Of a DNA stretch of 64,000 nt, positions 44,701-59,700 are shown piece after piece (within the stretch, counting starts at the first letter, position 1; every line of letters starts with the position of its first letter). The notes under the pieces were generated by a model that worked only from the letters and a program-made list of their open reading frames with translations, was not told where the DNA came from and searched no databases. The DNA comes from Klebsormidium nitens (lineage: Eukaryota; Streptophyta; Klebsormidiophyceae; Klebsormidiales; Klebsormidiaceae). The position numbers were made by a program, and so were the translations under genes. The stretch covers positions 1-64,000 of the forward strand of contig DF237400.1 in assembly GCA_000708835.1 (NCBI GenBank), written 5' to 3'.

Positions 44701-47700
44701 GCCCCTTTGCCAGCCTTCCCAAGAGACTCCCACACCGGTCGCGCCTGGAAGTGGGCCTGGAAAGGAGCATATCTCTCGTTAAACTAGAGCGTCACACGCC
44801 GCACGATTATTGAACGTCGTGAATCTGTAATCCGGATTTGAAGAACAACCACAAAGCAAGCCGCAAGAAACCTCATCATATAGTCGCACATGAGGTATAA
44901 GTCAGGGTTCAAAAGCCTCGTTGAGAACAGCATAACAGCAGAACACTGAACGTCTGAGTGCAAAGGCTTCCCTCCTGCGTACCCTCTTTCGATGGCAGAC
45001 AAGAGGAACTTACCTGGTTCACGAGATCCATCCTGACACAGCGCACGCAATCCGGATCCGGAGGGTTGAAGCCCCTTGACCCAACACAGCCGAGTGCCAC
45101 ATAGCCGGGTGGGGCCACAGGGAGCCACACGGACGCCTCCTCGATGTTCTTGCCCACCAGGTGCGCTCGCGCTTTGAACCCCAACGGGCGCGCAAGCCGC
45201 CCGGTGCCATCGTCACGCATCACAAGGCCACCCACGGGAGGCTCGTACCTGCAAGGCAAATGCCACAGATCAATAGTAACATCGAGATGATCATCATGAT
45301 TTGAGAATGGAGATGTGGGTCGCATTCTGCAAACAAGACCAAGACTGCCCAACGATAAAAATGGTGTTACTTCGGTAAAAGACGGCCATCTTGATTCTGA
45401 TCGCGACGTCGCGTAGCACAAGATCACCCAAAGGATACCCGAACCCGCGACTAGGGCGCCAGAATAACTTCGAGGCGATGAGACGGGTCGACACCCGCAC
45501 GAAGTGGCTCTGATATCAGTACCGATTCAAGCTTCTTTGAGCGATTCGAAGAACCGGGTTCAGAAACTGATGACCATCGAATTCCACCCAGTTGAAGAAG
45601 CTTGGCCGTTGTGCTGTAACCTCTGATTCACACACGCTGAGCAACAACCTAGACACTTCCTGCAGAAGAAGGCATGGAGCAAAAGCTCACCCCGCCATGG
45701 CGTAGTCCCCAAGCATTGCATAGCCAGTGGGAACGATGGGCCTCCAAATGGACACGTGTCTCTTTGCATCGGACCCTTTGTCCCACCACATCCGCTCAAA
45801 ATGAGCAACGCTTGAGTAGTACTTCCCCGCTCTCGACGTTAAGCTCTCCAGTTTTCCTCGAGTGCTTCCCTGCAGGCAGATGAAGCTTGCCTTCATCAAA
45901 GATAGCTCGTTTCGTGCAGCTGTGCATTACGAAATGCAAGCTGAGGACTGCTCAAACATCGTTCCAAAGTACGTTCCTCAGCTTTGCCAACAAGAGGACA
46001 GCGGCTGCAAGTGAGGCAGAAAACGCAGGAAAGACGAATATGAGGCTTGATCGAGACATTAGTCCCCCGAGGCAGCCTTACCTGCATGTCCAGTCGCCGG
46101 CTGCTCTGACTGGGGCTGCTGGGCTGGTCTCTCGGAGTCGCGCCTGGAGTGGTGGCGGTCGGAGTGATCTGGGAGTAGCGCAGGAACTCCCGGAGGTCGT
46201 ATGCCGAGGATGGAGGCGGCTGATTCACGTCCATGTGCGCCACGAAGGTGCCGAAGGCGTTCTCGATACGCCAGATGGAGCTGCTCGGGTAGGGGTACCC
46301 CACACTGCAAGGAACACGTGCCCTGATCTAGTACTCAATACGCCAGATGGACCATGGAACGACCGAAGACGGAGCTATATCTTCAATTCTGGCTATGCCA
46401 GTGTAGACTTGAAGGAACGGTACGATTGAATTGCAGCCTGCACTCGCACCAGCTCCGATTGGCTTGATTTGTTGCAAAGAAAGAAGTTCACACTTCACAG
46501 CGTGTGGCTTACCTAGGCTGGGCCTTAACGTAGTAGATGCAGTCGCTGAAGCTGGACGACGTCAGCAGGTCCATCCGAACGCACGCCGCCAGGCTGAGCG
46601 GCGGAGGATGCGGGCCCCTCCAGGCAACGCAACCCACAGCCACATACCCTTGCGGCGCAACCGGGAGCCAGACAGTGCACTCTCGGGCAGAAGTTCCGTT
46701 CGAGCCCCCACTTGCTTCCGATCCCCCGCTGTCGTCCTCGCTGCTGCTCCCCGTGCGCAGGCTGCTGGAGGTCCACACCAGCTCGTACGCCAGCGGCCGC
46801 TTGACGCGCTCGAACGCGGTGCTGACGGCCATTACACTCTGCGACGGGGGCGCTGCACCCGACGTGGCACAGTCTCCCACGACAGCATAACCGGGGGGCA
46901 CCCGTGGCCGCCAGAACGCGACTTGCTGCTGGGAGCTGGCGAGAGTCTCGTTGAGCCAGATCCTGTCGAACTGGGAGCAGCGGGCCGCTATCTGATCGCC
47001 TCCCAGGTGGAAAGTCGACACCAAGTCGGCTTCGAGCCGCTGGAGGAGCCGCAGGACGTTGCCCGTGACACGGACTGTGATTGGGGAGATGGCGAGAGCC
47101 AGGTCTTGCTTGTCGTTGTGCTTGGAGAAGTCGAGGGTTGCGTTGAAAGGATCGATGACCGTGAGCCCGGAGCCGCCTTCCAGTCGCATGCCTTTGAGCA
47201 CAGCGCTCGCGCGCTGGTCCTCGCCCTGGCTGGTGAGCATACAGCTGAAGTCGGTCCGCGCGCGCAACAGCTTCTCCGGCCGCAGCACGCTCCCTACCGG
47301 CCACTTAGTGGTGTCGTAAAACGTCAGCTCTACGCCCACGGCTTGAACGTCAAGCGCCATCGCTAGATCCGTTCCTTCCGCCGTGAGAGAAGAGGACGTA
47401 ATTCCGGCTTCCTCGTCCGCTCTGGCCGGCTTGGAGAGGAGGAATGCGGGCGTGCCCTGCGCATCCTGGATGACACACCCGTCCTCGGGCGCGGCGCTGT
47501 AGCTGCTGTCCGCCCCGAGGTGCACGCACGCGTCCAGGTGCACGCCGCCCTGGATGCGCACATTGCGGAAGCGCAGCCGTTTGCCGTTGCCGATCAGGAT
47601 GAGCGGGGCCGGGGGCAGGCCCGCCACCACGGGGCCGCCCTCCTCCGCCAGAAGGTACAGCGCACCGCCATTGCCGTCGTACACAAACTCGCTCAAGTGG

Positions 47701-50700
47701 GGCCCGTCCACTTCCAGCTGCCGCTCCGGGGACAAGCACGCGTCGGGCGCTTCTTGGACGTACTCGGGCCCGTCGAGCCGCACGTTGCCTTGCATCCCCA
47801 CGGGGTCAGAGCGCACAGTCGGGGCGCTGCATTCCGAGGAGTGGAAGGAGGGGACGAAAAAGTCGGCGATGGCGAGCAGGAAGTCCAGGCTGACCAGCAG
47901 GCGGGGCTTCTGGGTGCGCAGCGCAAGGCTGCGACCGCTCTTGGTGGCGCGGTAGTCCAGCAGCAGCATGGTCAGCCGCGGAAGCTCGGGTGAGCCGGTT
48001 GTGGCGACACAAGGAGCCGCGGCGCCAGGCAGCGAGGCATCCGCCACGGGCACTCCGCGAGAGTCCACGTCGATGGCGGACCCGACCATGAAGCCTGCAG
48101 AGTAGCGGAACAACAAACTCAACAACCATTCAATTGGAGGCAGAGAGGGATCACACAGTGCAGAGAAGATCAGACTTTGTGTCCGGAATGGCAAGGCACT
48201 ACAGCAGTTGACGCTTCGATGTAAACGGATGCAAGACTCCACGAACTCCGTTTTCAAGCACCTGGGAAGCCCACGACCTTGCGATGATCAGAGTCAAGTG
48301 TCAACTGCGCAATCGTTCCGGGAAACGGCGCAGATGCAACAAACGCTTATAAATGTTTGGTAAAACTTACGCATTTCGGTCTTGGTGCTCGGTCTGGTGT
48401 CCATGACAGAGAACTGGGGGAGAGTCACCAGCACCTCTTGTTCGCCAGCCGAGGTTGAGCGGTACACTTGCCAGAGGTTTCGGATCTGCACATCAGCAGT
48501 GATGGGCCGTAAGCTTCCGAGCGCTTGCAACCCTTAAGCTGCCAAAGCGGACTCATCCGACGTTATCCAAGCGACCCACCCCCGGCATCTGGTCACAAAA
48601 GCTCGACCAAACAGGCAGATGGTGCTGATGCGGATGGCAGACGCAACATTTGAAGTGGGTAGCTCGAGAAGGATGGGGCGAGCTTAGACAGGATCAATTA
48701 CAAGTCCATCCAACAGAAGACGCAACGTCTCGTGCAGCGCCATGAGCTTTTGCTCGAGAGGGTCGAGCGCTCACCATGAGGCTCGCTAGTGAGGCGTCCC
48801 TCTCCAAGCCAAGGAAGAGCTCCAGCTCGGCTTGCTCCACGCGCACGACCACGCGGTTGGTGGTCCACGGCGCGCGCAGGCCCAGCTCCGCCTCGCCCAC
48901 CTCGGCGGCCTCCCCACCGGGAGCAGTGCCTGAAGCATCCACCACGGCCGCCACATCTGGGGCCGCATCCCCGCTCTGCTGCCCGGTACCCCGGAAGGTG
49001 GGTATAGCCCGCTTCGGCTCCGCTATGTTGCTCGCTGCGCACGCTGTGATGACGTGATACTCCTTGTCGGACATCACCGCACGAAGCTTTTGAATCTGTC
49101 ATGAGACATGCGAGTACTTGGTCAGACTCCAAGAGTAAGTAAAGCGGAAATGGCTCGTATCCAGCAGAGAATCTTGCAAGGCTCCTCTTTCGAAAATGAT
49201 GCGTGTTCTACCTTCTCCGAACGTCAGAAAGTTTCCCAGATATCGTAGATGCTGACAGAACCAAAGATCAACCGACATACTGGAGTGCAGCAAGTTGGAA
49301 CCCCTAAGCTGACTTTCATGGGCCGTAGAGCCTCGTTCGAAAGCACCTCCTCCGCATAGCTGCATCCATGCACGAAGCGTGCGCGCTTGGTCTTACCTGC
49401 ACGTCCGTCTCCACCTCCGGCAGCCGCTTGAACAGGTCTCGGAGGGGCCTCTTGACGGTCACAGTCACGCCTTGAACGTCCTCGAACATCGGCCGCCCGG
49501 CCTGGCCGTCGATGCCCACAATGAACTGCAAGTCTTGGCCCTGGAATAACCACAGCTTCGAAATGTCAGCCATGCGCCCATGCCGCTAGCGACTGAAAGG
49601 CAGCTTTCGAAACTAGCACAGTGAAAAGCTGGTTATTCTACTGAATGGACTCTCCTCTGACTTGTCAAAAGTGCTAACATAGTGAACACTTGGTATTTGG
49701 CTATATTCACTGGCGTGGTCACTCTGGCCGCACATAGCCATCGACATAAATCTTCATGGAACTTTAGAGACAAGGAACAATAAACCCACAGCAAACGAAG
49801 GAGGAAACGGAGCAACACGGAGCGGAACCTGACAGAACGGAAGGAACGGAACGGACTTCGGCGGAACGCAAGACGGTAGCATTCTCTCCGTTTCAACACG
49901 CTGCCCAATAGTCTGGTCAGACCATGGAGTGGCAGAAAATGACGAGGAACGCCTACCTTGATCTCCATGATATCCAGATGCACGGCGAAGGGCTCCTCCT
50001 TGACGCCGCCGCGCCATTCGAAGCGATTGGACAGTTGCAAATGACCCAGATCAAGTTGCATAAACCTGCAGGAACAGGCGTCTCTTCCAGATGGGTCCCA
50101 GCTCTTCAAAGAGAGTCCAACTAAGCATCGACTTGACTTGACCAATCTGGAATGCAATCCACATGACAACCTGACACGTACTGAAACGAAGCTCCAGATC
50201 GAAAGCACAACGTATGCCCCCGTGAAGCACTGCGACTCTGCACGAGAATGGTCAAAACTACGGACAGATACCGGTTACGACGCTATTGCTCAGCATGAGT
50301 GGAACGCTGCTACTTCAAGTTGCTCATTGCTGGTTACTCACTCGTTGCTGTCGGAGGTTTTGGGCATCTTGATGACGGGAGCGTCGGCTACGATGTCCAG
50401 TTTCAGCGCCACGCCTCCGTCCAGCTCGGACTGCTTGATCAGCCGCTCCACGCCGGCGTTCTCCACGACCTGGACCACCGTGCCCGTGTCGGGGGTGGCC
50501 AGCGCGTGGAAGTAGTCCATCAACTGCGCAAAAACAGCGGTAAGAAGATGTGAACCTGCAGCGCCTCACTCGACAGCTGCCAAACAAAACTTGACAGTGC
50601 CTTCAAGCAAACCATTCCACTGAATCAAACACCAAAGCTTTTGCTGATGCACATGGCGCCTTGAGAAGAATCATTGAAAGAAGCGGATCACGGCAGGAGG

Positions 50701-53700
50701 CGCGGAACACAAGATTGTGAAGCGGCTGGATTGCAGGGTCTAACCTCTTGGACAAAGCGGTAGAGGAAGATAAGCCGGACAGCTTGCAGATTCCCTCGGA
50801 GGCCGTACTCGTAGCCCGCGTAGTCGTCGTCGTCCTTGCTGAACGAGTCGAACTGCAGCTCGACCAGCGAGCTGCTGCTGGCGTCCCGCATGTCGCAGGC
50901 CCACGAGTACTGGTGCCCGGGGGGGAGAGTCAGGTCCGCAATCCGCAGGTTGCCCAAAGACGCGACGATGCGGATCGACGAAGGGTACACCTGGACGATC
51001 AAACGGCAAGAATCAATTCCTGGCCGTCTTACTTGTCCGTGCAAAGATGAACCGCCCACCATCGAAGGACGATTGAACTACTAGCAAACAGAACCCCCTG
51101 TAGGAGCCTTAAAACGCAGCTCATGCCCTTGACAATCTGTCTTGACTAGCTCGCATGGATCCATGCACAAATTGAGCACAAAATGATCACTCGTCGCATG
51201 CGATGCTGAGGACACGTGGCAACGTCTCTTGCTGCAATGTCTCCTGCTTGAGGATCGGTCGCCAGCTCTCACCTTGAGGTCCATGTGGATGCGCTCCTCG
51301 GCGAGCACGGCGAGCTGCTCCCCGTCCTCCAGGTTGAGGTAGATCCTGGCGGTGTCCATGTCCAGCAGCAGCTGGAAGATGATCCGCACCTTCCCGCGCC
51401 CCGCCAGGCCAAACACCACCAGGCCCACGCTGGCCGCGGCCGCCGCCTCTTGCGCCGCGGTCAAGGCCGCTTGGATGGTGCTCACGTCCAGCCCGAACTC
51501 GGTCAAGGCCACCACGGTGGGGCGGTTGCAGAAGAACTCCAGGGTGGCCACTTGGATTGCCAGCTGCGCATCAACGCCAACGTTCACCGTAAGTCCAGAT
51601 AGGAAACCAAGTTCCAGATGCGAAATTTGCAGGAGGGGGAAAACCACCATCTCATAAAGCGGATGGACAAGAAAGTCCGCTAAAGGGTGCTCCCAACGGC
51701 GAATCTCAGACGATCGCCGCTCGTAAGCCCTCGCAACCAGAAATCCGTGTCGTCCACGTTTTGCTGGGACAAAGAAAGTGAAGCGAGAGGACCGCTGCTT
51801 TGGCATCGCTCACCTGCGTGTCCAGTCGGTCGTACTCCGGGGAGTCCGGTTGCCGAATGACGATCTGCATGGTCACAAAGTCTGCCTCCACTTCCGCCGA
51901 CACCTCCCCTCCCGCCACCCGCGGCAGCAAGCCGCCCGAGTGGGCGAACGAAGGCAAGCCGTCCGTGGACGCGTCGTCAGCGGCGTCAAAGTTGAGACGG
52001 TCCGAGAACGTCGGGGACTGGAAATTGGTGCGCCGGGAAGCCACCGAATCTGGAGAACCGGCGAAATCCTCGAGTGCGTCTGCGAACCCGTCGTCATCCG
52101 AATCGGGCCCCACACTCTCCTCCAGAATGATGCGTCGCTCCGGGAGTTTGATTGGCAGCTTCTGCAGGGGGGGTATGCGAGGGGGGGAGGCGGGGCCGTC
52201 CTGCTCTCCTTCAGCTTCCAGGAGGGAGCGGGCGATGTACCGGCAGCGGGGGCCGTTGTGGCCGTACAGAACGTCCTCGATCTCTAATGAGTGCAGGCCG
52301 ACACCAATGGACAGATCGAAGATGCGCTTTACAAGCTCCACCTTGCCGCCAAGCGCACGCATCTGCAGAATGACCGCTTCTTGCCACCTGCGCAGCAAGC
52401 AAAATGCGTCAGCGTCTCTACGGAGGCCGAGGCTAGCAGTCTCCACATGCTGAACATGCAGCGTCCGTGCTAGTGAGGCCATCGGAAGAACAGAGTAAGC
52501 ACCAGTGCAAACAGGCGAGCACATATTGTGGTGTTCTGCACGATCCAGCCCGCTGCTGCGTTGAGAGGCAATTGCAGCTGAACGCTTTGCCTACCTGTCT
52601 CGGTTTATGGCGCCCGCAATGGTGGCTCGAGCGCTGAGGGACACCGTCAGCTCTTCCAGGACGCCAATGAAGAACACCGATTTGACCGCGGCCGCATCCA
52701 CCGGCTCGGCGTCTTCCTCGTCGCTGGCCGGCTCCAGGCCCTCGCCGACGATGGTGAGGGGCAGAGGGACAGAGGCGCGGTAGATGGCTTGGTTCAGGCT
52801 GCTGGTCCAGGCGGACAGGGCATCCGCCGAGTCGAAGCGGAGAACGAGGGAATGGATAGACTCAGCCACCTGCACATGGATGCAAGGAAATCAACAAGAA
52901 GTTCTCGTCATGAGTGTCTTGTTTGTCTTGGTTCTGGAGTCACGCCCGTCCTTGTCTGTGCCACGGATCCAAAACATGCAAAGAATCACGGATCGGCAAA
53001 ATCTTGCAAAGTCATACTTCTAACCTGACTCTCCAGAAGTGCGCGGAGCTCTGGCTTTCATGAAAAGCTTTGGTGTCGGTGTCCAGCCGCTGCCGTGCTC
53101 ACCTTGGAGAGGTCGGCGCCCCGGTCGCAGAGCGCGACGACATGGTCCCAGCCTCCGATGGCTGCCGGCGGCACGGGCACCAGCTGCTTCCCGTACAGGG
53201 TGCTGTACCGCATGTAGCTGCGCGCCGCCTCGCCCTCCAGCAGGTACAGGTACATCCCGGCGTGCACCGCGTAGCGCTGCTGCCACTGGGCCACGGTCTT
53301 ACCAATGCCCTGCACCACCGCAAGACACATCTGAGACCACTTGCTTTCTCTTTCGAAATACGCAGGTATTTGTGACGTTACTTGGGGCGCAGGTGGGTAT
53401 ACTTCCAAAGAGGCACGGCGGACAGCTTCACGTCCAGACCGGCAGGTGCAGACGGTCCGTGCAGTTGGACAAACAAAGTCTGAAAGTCCAAGAATGGGTG
53501 GAAGGACAGCACCGCCAGTGCCGCCGACGAATCCTCTCTCATGCGGAGAACTTCGTTTGCATCTGACTCGGTGCAGATTCGGCGTGTTGAGGAACGACTC
53601 TGATAGGCGACACTAGTGCGTTCTTTACCATTCTTGAACGGTCCCTTACAAGGTTCTGATTGACGAGTAAGACTTGTTAACATCGACCTGCTTGTGAAGG

Positions 53701-56700
53701 CGGCTCTCAAAAGGAAGAACACAGTAAATAAAATCGTAATGGCCGGCTATGCTCACCGTCCACGTCAGAACTTGCAATTTTCCAGCATGGTCGCGCTTGC
53801 TGAACGCCAGCGATGGAGCCCCCAAATATGTGGTAAGATCTGCCTGGTCCTCCAGAGGGAAGAGCGTCCGCATAACGGCCATGAGACGCTCGTAGCGGGC
53901 CGGGGAGAAGTGGAAGCCGAGGGTCGGCACCCGGGCAGCGATGCGGGTGGTCGGGTGGGAAGCGTGCGTTGTGTGGATCTGCCAACAGGAAAGAAGCGCT
54001 GTTTGTCAGGTGAACAAGCGGAGAAGATCCTCAAAGAAGAGAATACTAACAACGCTGCGGATTAACAATTGAACCCAGAATTGAGAGCAACGGAAAAGGG
54101 GTCGCTATTCAACTCTCGAGAAGCTCCTCGGCTACAAGCAAACGTCGTCCATAGATGGCGGCTGCCCCGCATTTCTTAGGCGCAGAGAGCGGAAGGCCTT
54201 TATTCAGGCAGGACGAGGCGACTGGCTGCGCCCCCTTCCGCTCACCTGATGCACCGCCGCTGCCAGGCCGCACTTGTCCAGCACGGGCAGGATCCTGGCC
54301 TGCGCGATTGCTGGCCCGCTGCTGCCGGCCTCCCCTTGCGTGGTCCCGTCCAGCCGGCTTTGCGCCCAGTCGTATGCGCCATCGACCAGCCACGCAGAGA
54401 TGTCGCTGGCGCGCACCCGGAAGCGCGAGTACAGCCCGAGCTCCTCGGGGGTCAGGTCATCGGGGCGCTCCTCGGGGTCGGTCCGTAGAGTGAAGTGGCC
54501 GAAGTCGAGCAGGAGCTGCGTGCGCGGGACTCGCTCCTCCCCGGCGGCGGCCACGGGGATGGCGACTTTCGGGGCGTCGATGTCCAGGTCAATGGCGAAG
54601 CGCAGCCGCTTCTCCAACGCAGCAGCAACGCGCTCGCGGGCGGACTTGCGCACAGCTTCGAACGTGCTCTCCAGCGCCGCGGCAGTTTCCAGGCTCATTG
54701 CCGGGCTCACCGCGTGGCCCGCCTGAACAAAAGCAACACAGCGGTCCAGGCTGGCTTTCCACAGGGTGACCTGGCAGGGAGCCACACCGGCGGACAGGCT
54801 CCAGTCGAGCGCGCGGTCCCCGGGCGGCGCATGCACGAAGCGGGCAGTCAGTGCCCCGTCGCGGCCCTCCTGGCGCACGCTCTGCACGAATGATACAGGG
54901 GGCTCAGGCGATGCAATGAGCCGATTTCTCCACCAATGTCGTCTCGCCCGTTAGAAGTCTGCACCTTGAGCTTAAACTCGCCCCTCGACAGCAAGAAGGC
55001 CAGTGCAAGAATATGCAGCCAGCGAGAAAAAAGCTTGTCTCCGCAAATCGCAGACCTATTTCGACAAATCAGCGTTCTCGAGCGCCATGAGGCAGGCCGC
55101 TACCAGAGGCTCACCTTGACGAGCGTCCCCTCTGGCGCGCTCAGCCCGTACGAGTCCAGCTTGACGTGCGCCTCCACGGTCTTGGGGAAGAGCCGCAGGC
55201 CCACTTTGAAGCCCTCGAACGCCCCCTCCAGGATCCGCTGCCCCTGCGCGTTCACCATGCGCGCAGCGTTCCGGCGCATGGTCACGTCCACGGCGGTGGC
55301 CAGCATGTTGGGCGCCTCGCCGCCCGTGAGGTCCTCCAGCCGCTCCTCCCCCGGCTGAAACTCGAGCAGCTCATTGATCTTGGCCCACTCGGCCGCGGTG
55401 AGCCCCTTGGGCGTGCCCGCCTCGCCGCCGTCGTCGCCCGCCTCCTGCTGCTGCGCGCCAGAGCCCCAGCCGAAGGACCACCAGTGGCTGCCACGCAGGC
55501 GCTCGCGCTCCGCAGCCGCCTCGCGTTGCTTGGCCGTCTCCACCTGGGCGTGCGCCAGCAGGCGCCACACCATGATCACCTGCAGCGGGGCAGCCAACGC
55601 GTGCGTCAGCGTGCCAGCCCGGCCAGACTCGTTCCATGCAGCAAACGGCTAACAGCGACACCAGAAGACGGGCTCCATCAGGACAGGTGACGAGCGTGCA
55701 CGCTTGATTTCCCCAGCCGGAAAAGAACGTTCACTTGACGTCACTCTACATTCGCTCAAGTGTATAATCTCGCTTGCAGAGCCGGGTAGTAACCGCCAGC
55801 ATTCAATTGATCGACCTGAATCAATCGACAGGATGCACATGGCCGCCTCACCTCAGGTTCAAGCTGGCTATCAAAATCCCTGATCTCCTGATTCTGCACT
55901 TTGGACCCCACTGCGGCTCCAGACTGCAGGCTGCTGCTGTACAGGCCGATGTATCGCCGCCGCTTCTCGCACAAAGTCTGAACACCCTGCCACGACATAT
56001 GCCGCCTGCGAAAGCACAGCGGCCAGTCACGAGAAGCTGGGTTTGCGGCCCAAAAAAGGCAACAGAAAACCGAAGCCACACTAAGAAGGCAAGGAGCAAC
56101 CTAGTGAAGCGACGCCGACGATCCTGCCGGATGGCTAGGACATACGAGCGAACGCAAAATGCTGCAATTCAGATCGGATGGAACTTCGTGACAAACCTGT
56201 ACAGATTCCGGTCCTGCAACACCGCCTTGTATGCGAATTGCCACCAGGCCTGCCGATCCGCGTGGACCGGGACACGGGGCCGCAACGCTGCGTACTGGCT
56301 CCGAGCCCGGTACTCCGAGACGCGCTCCATCATCTTGACGACATCACAGTATTGCGCCTGCAATAAGGAGACAGACGATCGGAAACCAGAGATAGCGCAG
56401 AGTGGCGAATTTTCGAGCATCCTAAGAGTCGCAGAAAGGGACTGGAGCTCCGTTTGTTCTCGCAAGGGGCAGTGTCGGCCACCTGGCGCAGGCGTCCTCA
56501 ACCCCTCATCTCCAGTTGCGGTGGCTCACCTCCGACACGGTGAGCGCGACCTCGTCCAGCACGACGGCGACCCTCTGGAACGGCTCGTGGGGCAGGCGCG
56601 CGTCCCGCTTGCCGCGCCGCAGGTACTGCAGCTTGCCCCCGATGGGCTGCAGCAGGTACTGCCGCCCCGCGGCCCAGTCCACCTGCGGGAGGGCCTCCGC

Positions 56701-59700
56701 CAGGCCGGGGCGGGGGCGGCTCTCCACGCTGCCGCCAGAGATGCCAGGCTCGAAAATCTGGTCACGGGGCGTCAAAACGGTCAGACTTTCATGTAGGCTA
56801 GACGAAAGTCCTGTTGCTGGCAGATCTAAGATGATGCCCGAGGAGTTCTCTAGTATTGCGCCGTTCAGAGAAGTTTGCAGCGTACCCGCTATCTTACTCA
56901 ACAGACTAGAAAGACGAGCATGTAAAAGACAAGCAGACAAGCAAGGACACGTTCATCTTCGCTTGCCTCACGCTTTTCAGGTAGTAGTAGGGGAAACCTT
57001 CAAAATTTGCAAAATTCGTGGGTGAAAGTTTCTGCTTCAAATGGAACGCAAGATTGTTTGATCGTCTTCCTTCCGATCCAAGTCTGCTTTTAGGAGGGAG
57101 TCGGGTGAGCTCTGAGTAGAGATATACTTGCAGATGTACCAAGCATGCCCCCTTGCGGTAGCAGAACATCAGCTTTGAAGCACACCAATGTAGAAAGGGA
57201 AGCGGACATCACATTCAAGAGGTTCCACAAGTGAGGCGTGCCTTGAGCGGCCTAACCCAAGGGCTCCCACATCTCATCACCACAACCTCCTCGTACTGCA
57301 AGTTCTGAACAACCACGTACTCAGCTTATTTAAGTGATTGACTCTAAGAAGACATCGCCTTTTCTGTCAGGCAGACGATCGTCCACTCACTTCGCTCCAC
57401 TCTCCAGGTGACATGTCTTCCCACTTGCGGGACACTTTCCATGGTGTGCTGTTTGGGTTGTGGTAGACAGCAAGCCGCTCCAACTCAACAGCCTGGAGGA
57501 AGCGTGACACGCAACCTGTGAGTTCATATGCACGAGAATACTTGCACACCTATCTTACAGACCGATAGGTGCTCTAGCCGACTCTCCTGCAACGAACGAA
57601 AGCAGGCTATTGACCGGACTCGAACTACGACAAATCTCCGCATGGCTTCTTGCAGCGACTCCAGGGCAGGTTCCACAGGGTTTGCATTTCCAGCTCTGCA
57701 ACTTGCCTTTCTGAGCCGGTCAAGTGCGCCACTGGCAACGAAAGTCTCCACCCCGTTGTCGTCGGTGGTGACAGCGGCAAGCTTGGCCAGAGTAATCCCC
57801 GCACAGAAAGGGTGTCCAACGTTACTGGTGCAGTCGGAAGGAACGGATCAGCATCATGACAAGATGCAGAAAGTCTACCTTGAGAAGCGCAGTAAAGATC
57901 CGCACCAAGTTGAGAACAAAGAACATATGATTCTGACAAGGAGGACTCGATTCCAATAGTCCAGAAGAACTCTTGATCATTTTCAGGGGACTCTGCAAAG
58001 TGATGTGTGCACTCACCTTGTGGTGTCTTCATATCGGATGTGAACGTTGGTGATGGACAACTTCAAGTTGCCAACAACTGTGGCTAAAAGAGAACCGATC
58101 CAGGAGCCTCCCTGAGACAAAACACGTTGGTTGGGTTTCAGGTTTGCAATGGCACAGCCAAATCCGCGTGAGCTAACGCAGTGACTCAGTGCATCACTTG
58201 GGCTAGTTTCTCTGCATGGGGACACACCTCATGACCTTGATCAAGCCGCATCGTTGGGCACATGCAGGGGCCATACCTCGGGTGCCGCAGGTGCAGCTTT
58301 CTTGTCCCTTGCTTCGAGCATGGCCAACTCGGCCTCCTGCAAGAAGGCAAGGCAATCAATTTACAGGACCCTCAGGAAAGTCGTGAATGACCGAAGCACC
58401 TCAGTAGATAATCCATCTGATGGCTCTACAATTGCAGAAGGACAAGCCAGCGTCGATAAAGCATGTCTGCCCTCTACCCGGAAGAAATATATGTATCCCA
58501 ACTCCTACAGCGAGTGATCCAGGACCCCTCGCTTCTGAAGTTGGCTGGAGTTACAGACCTCGATTCGGCGGCGCTTTGCTTCTCGCTTCTTCTCCTCGTC
58601 ATCGTCTCCGCCAGTATAGGCCTCCACCAGGGGCTCAGCCAGAATGAAGATTCTGTCCAAGAGGACGACGACCGGTTCCTTGCCAAGGCGGTTCCATGGG
58701 ACCTGCAAAACGCACCTCGTCAAGACCTTCAATCAGGTTCTGAGGGGCACAACTTGACGTTGCAACAAAGGCGGCCATCCATCTCAACAGGATGCTTCAA
58801 GAGAGAGCCTCTCCTCTGAAAATTCTATGCCTGCCCACGCCTGCTCACCTTAAGTCGAATGGACCCAAGGAAGCCAGCCTTGACAATGATGGGGAGCTTG
58901 AGGGCGTTGAGAGCTTCAGCCTTAAGCTGGAGATCTTTGAGCACCACATCTCCTGCAAGACCGCGCACGGCTTTGATTTGACCTGAGGACTATCTTAGGA
59001 CCTCAACTTCACAGGGATCAGATAGCAGCCTCCACAGGTCTACACCCCAGATCTAGAAGCACAACTCACTGTTGCCGATAAACCAATTGGGATACTCCAT
59101 ACTATGGGTTTCGAAGGTTGCATGCAATGACTTATTTCTGAGCTGATTGATGAGTGGCGCGACTAGAGCATAGCTGCATTATCTATCTTTCTGTGCTTGC
59201 AACCCCCAACTCTGAAGGACGCCGGCGGTGGTACATCGAGTTCAAACAGACAAAATCGAGGTCAGAGGTGAACTTGGAATCATGGGGCAGACGGACCTGA
59301 TCAAATAATGTCGGATTCCATAACGTTTCCATCATATGGATATGGATAGTCTTGGGCCGTTTCGCTCTGGACTTTTCAAGATCACGGGCAATTCTGAAGT
59401 ATAGCCCCATCTACAAAGCGCTGGTCTCCCATCCTTCTGAAACTAGCTGGTCTTCCATTTGCCCCTCACCTTGCCACACGCTAATTTTCAGTGCCTCCAA
59501 GGAGAGACCCCGGACGTACTCACCAAGGTACCGCTGCAGCATGTGCAGCACCTACAAAACGAATCTAAACCCTTCAAAACATTATATCAAAGAGAAACCC
59601 AAGGAGGCAATGCACATCAAGCACAAGCCCACAAGCTAGTGAAGTTGTTACAGACGCACTGTATCGCACAACAAGACAACCTTCACTAAATTCCCAGTGC

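Noticed and set aside
46525-47304. 259-codon minus-strand ORF
   Set aside because: Frame-shifted shadow of VPS13 exon 48094-46513.
53378-53722. Minus-strand ORF between VPS13 exons 14 and 15 as an additional exon
   Set aside because: Exon 53978-53757 joins directly to 53309-53103 in phase and reproduces the conserved LTWT-GIGKTVAQW link to the PH domain.
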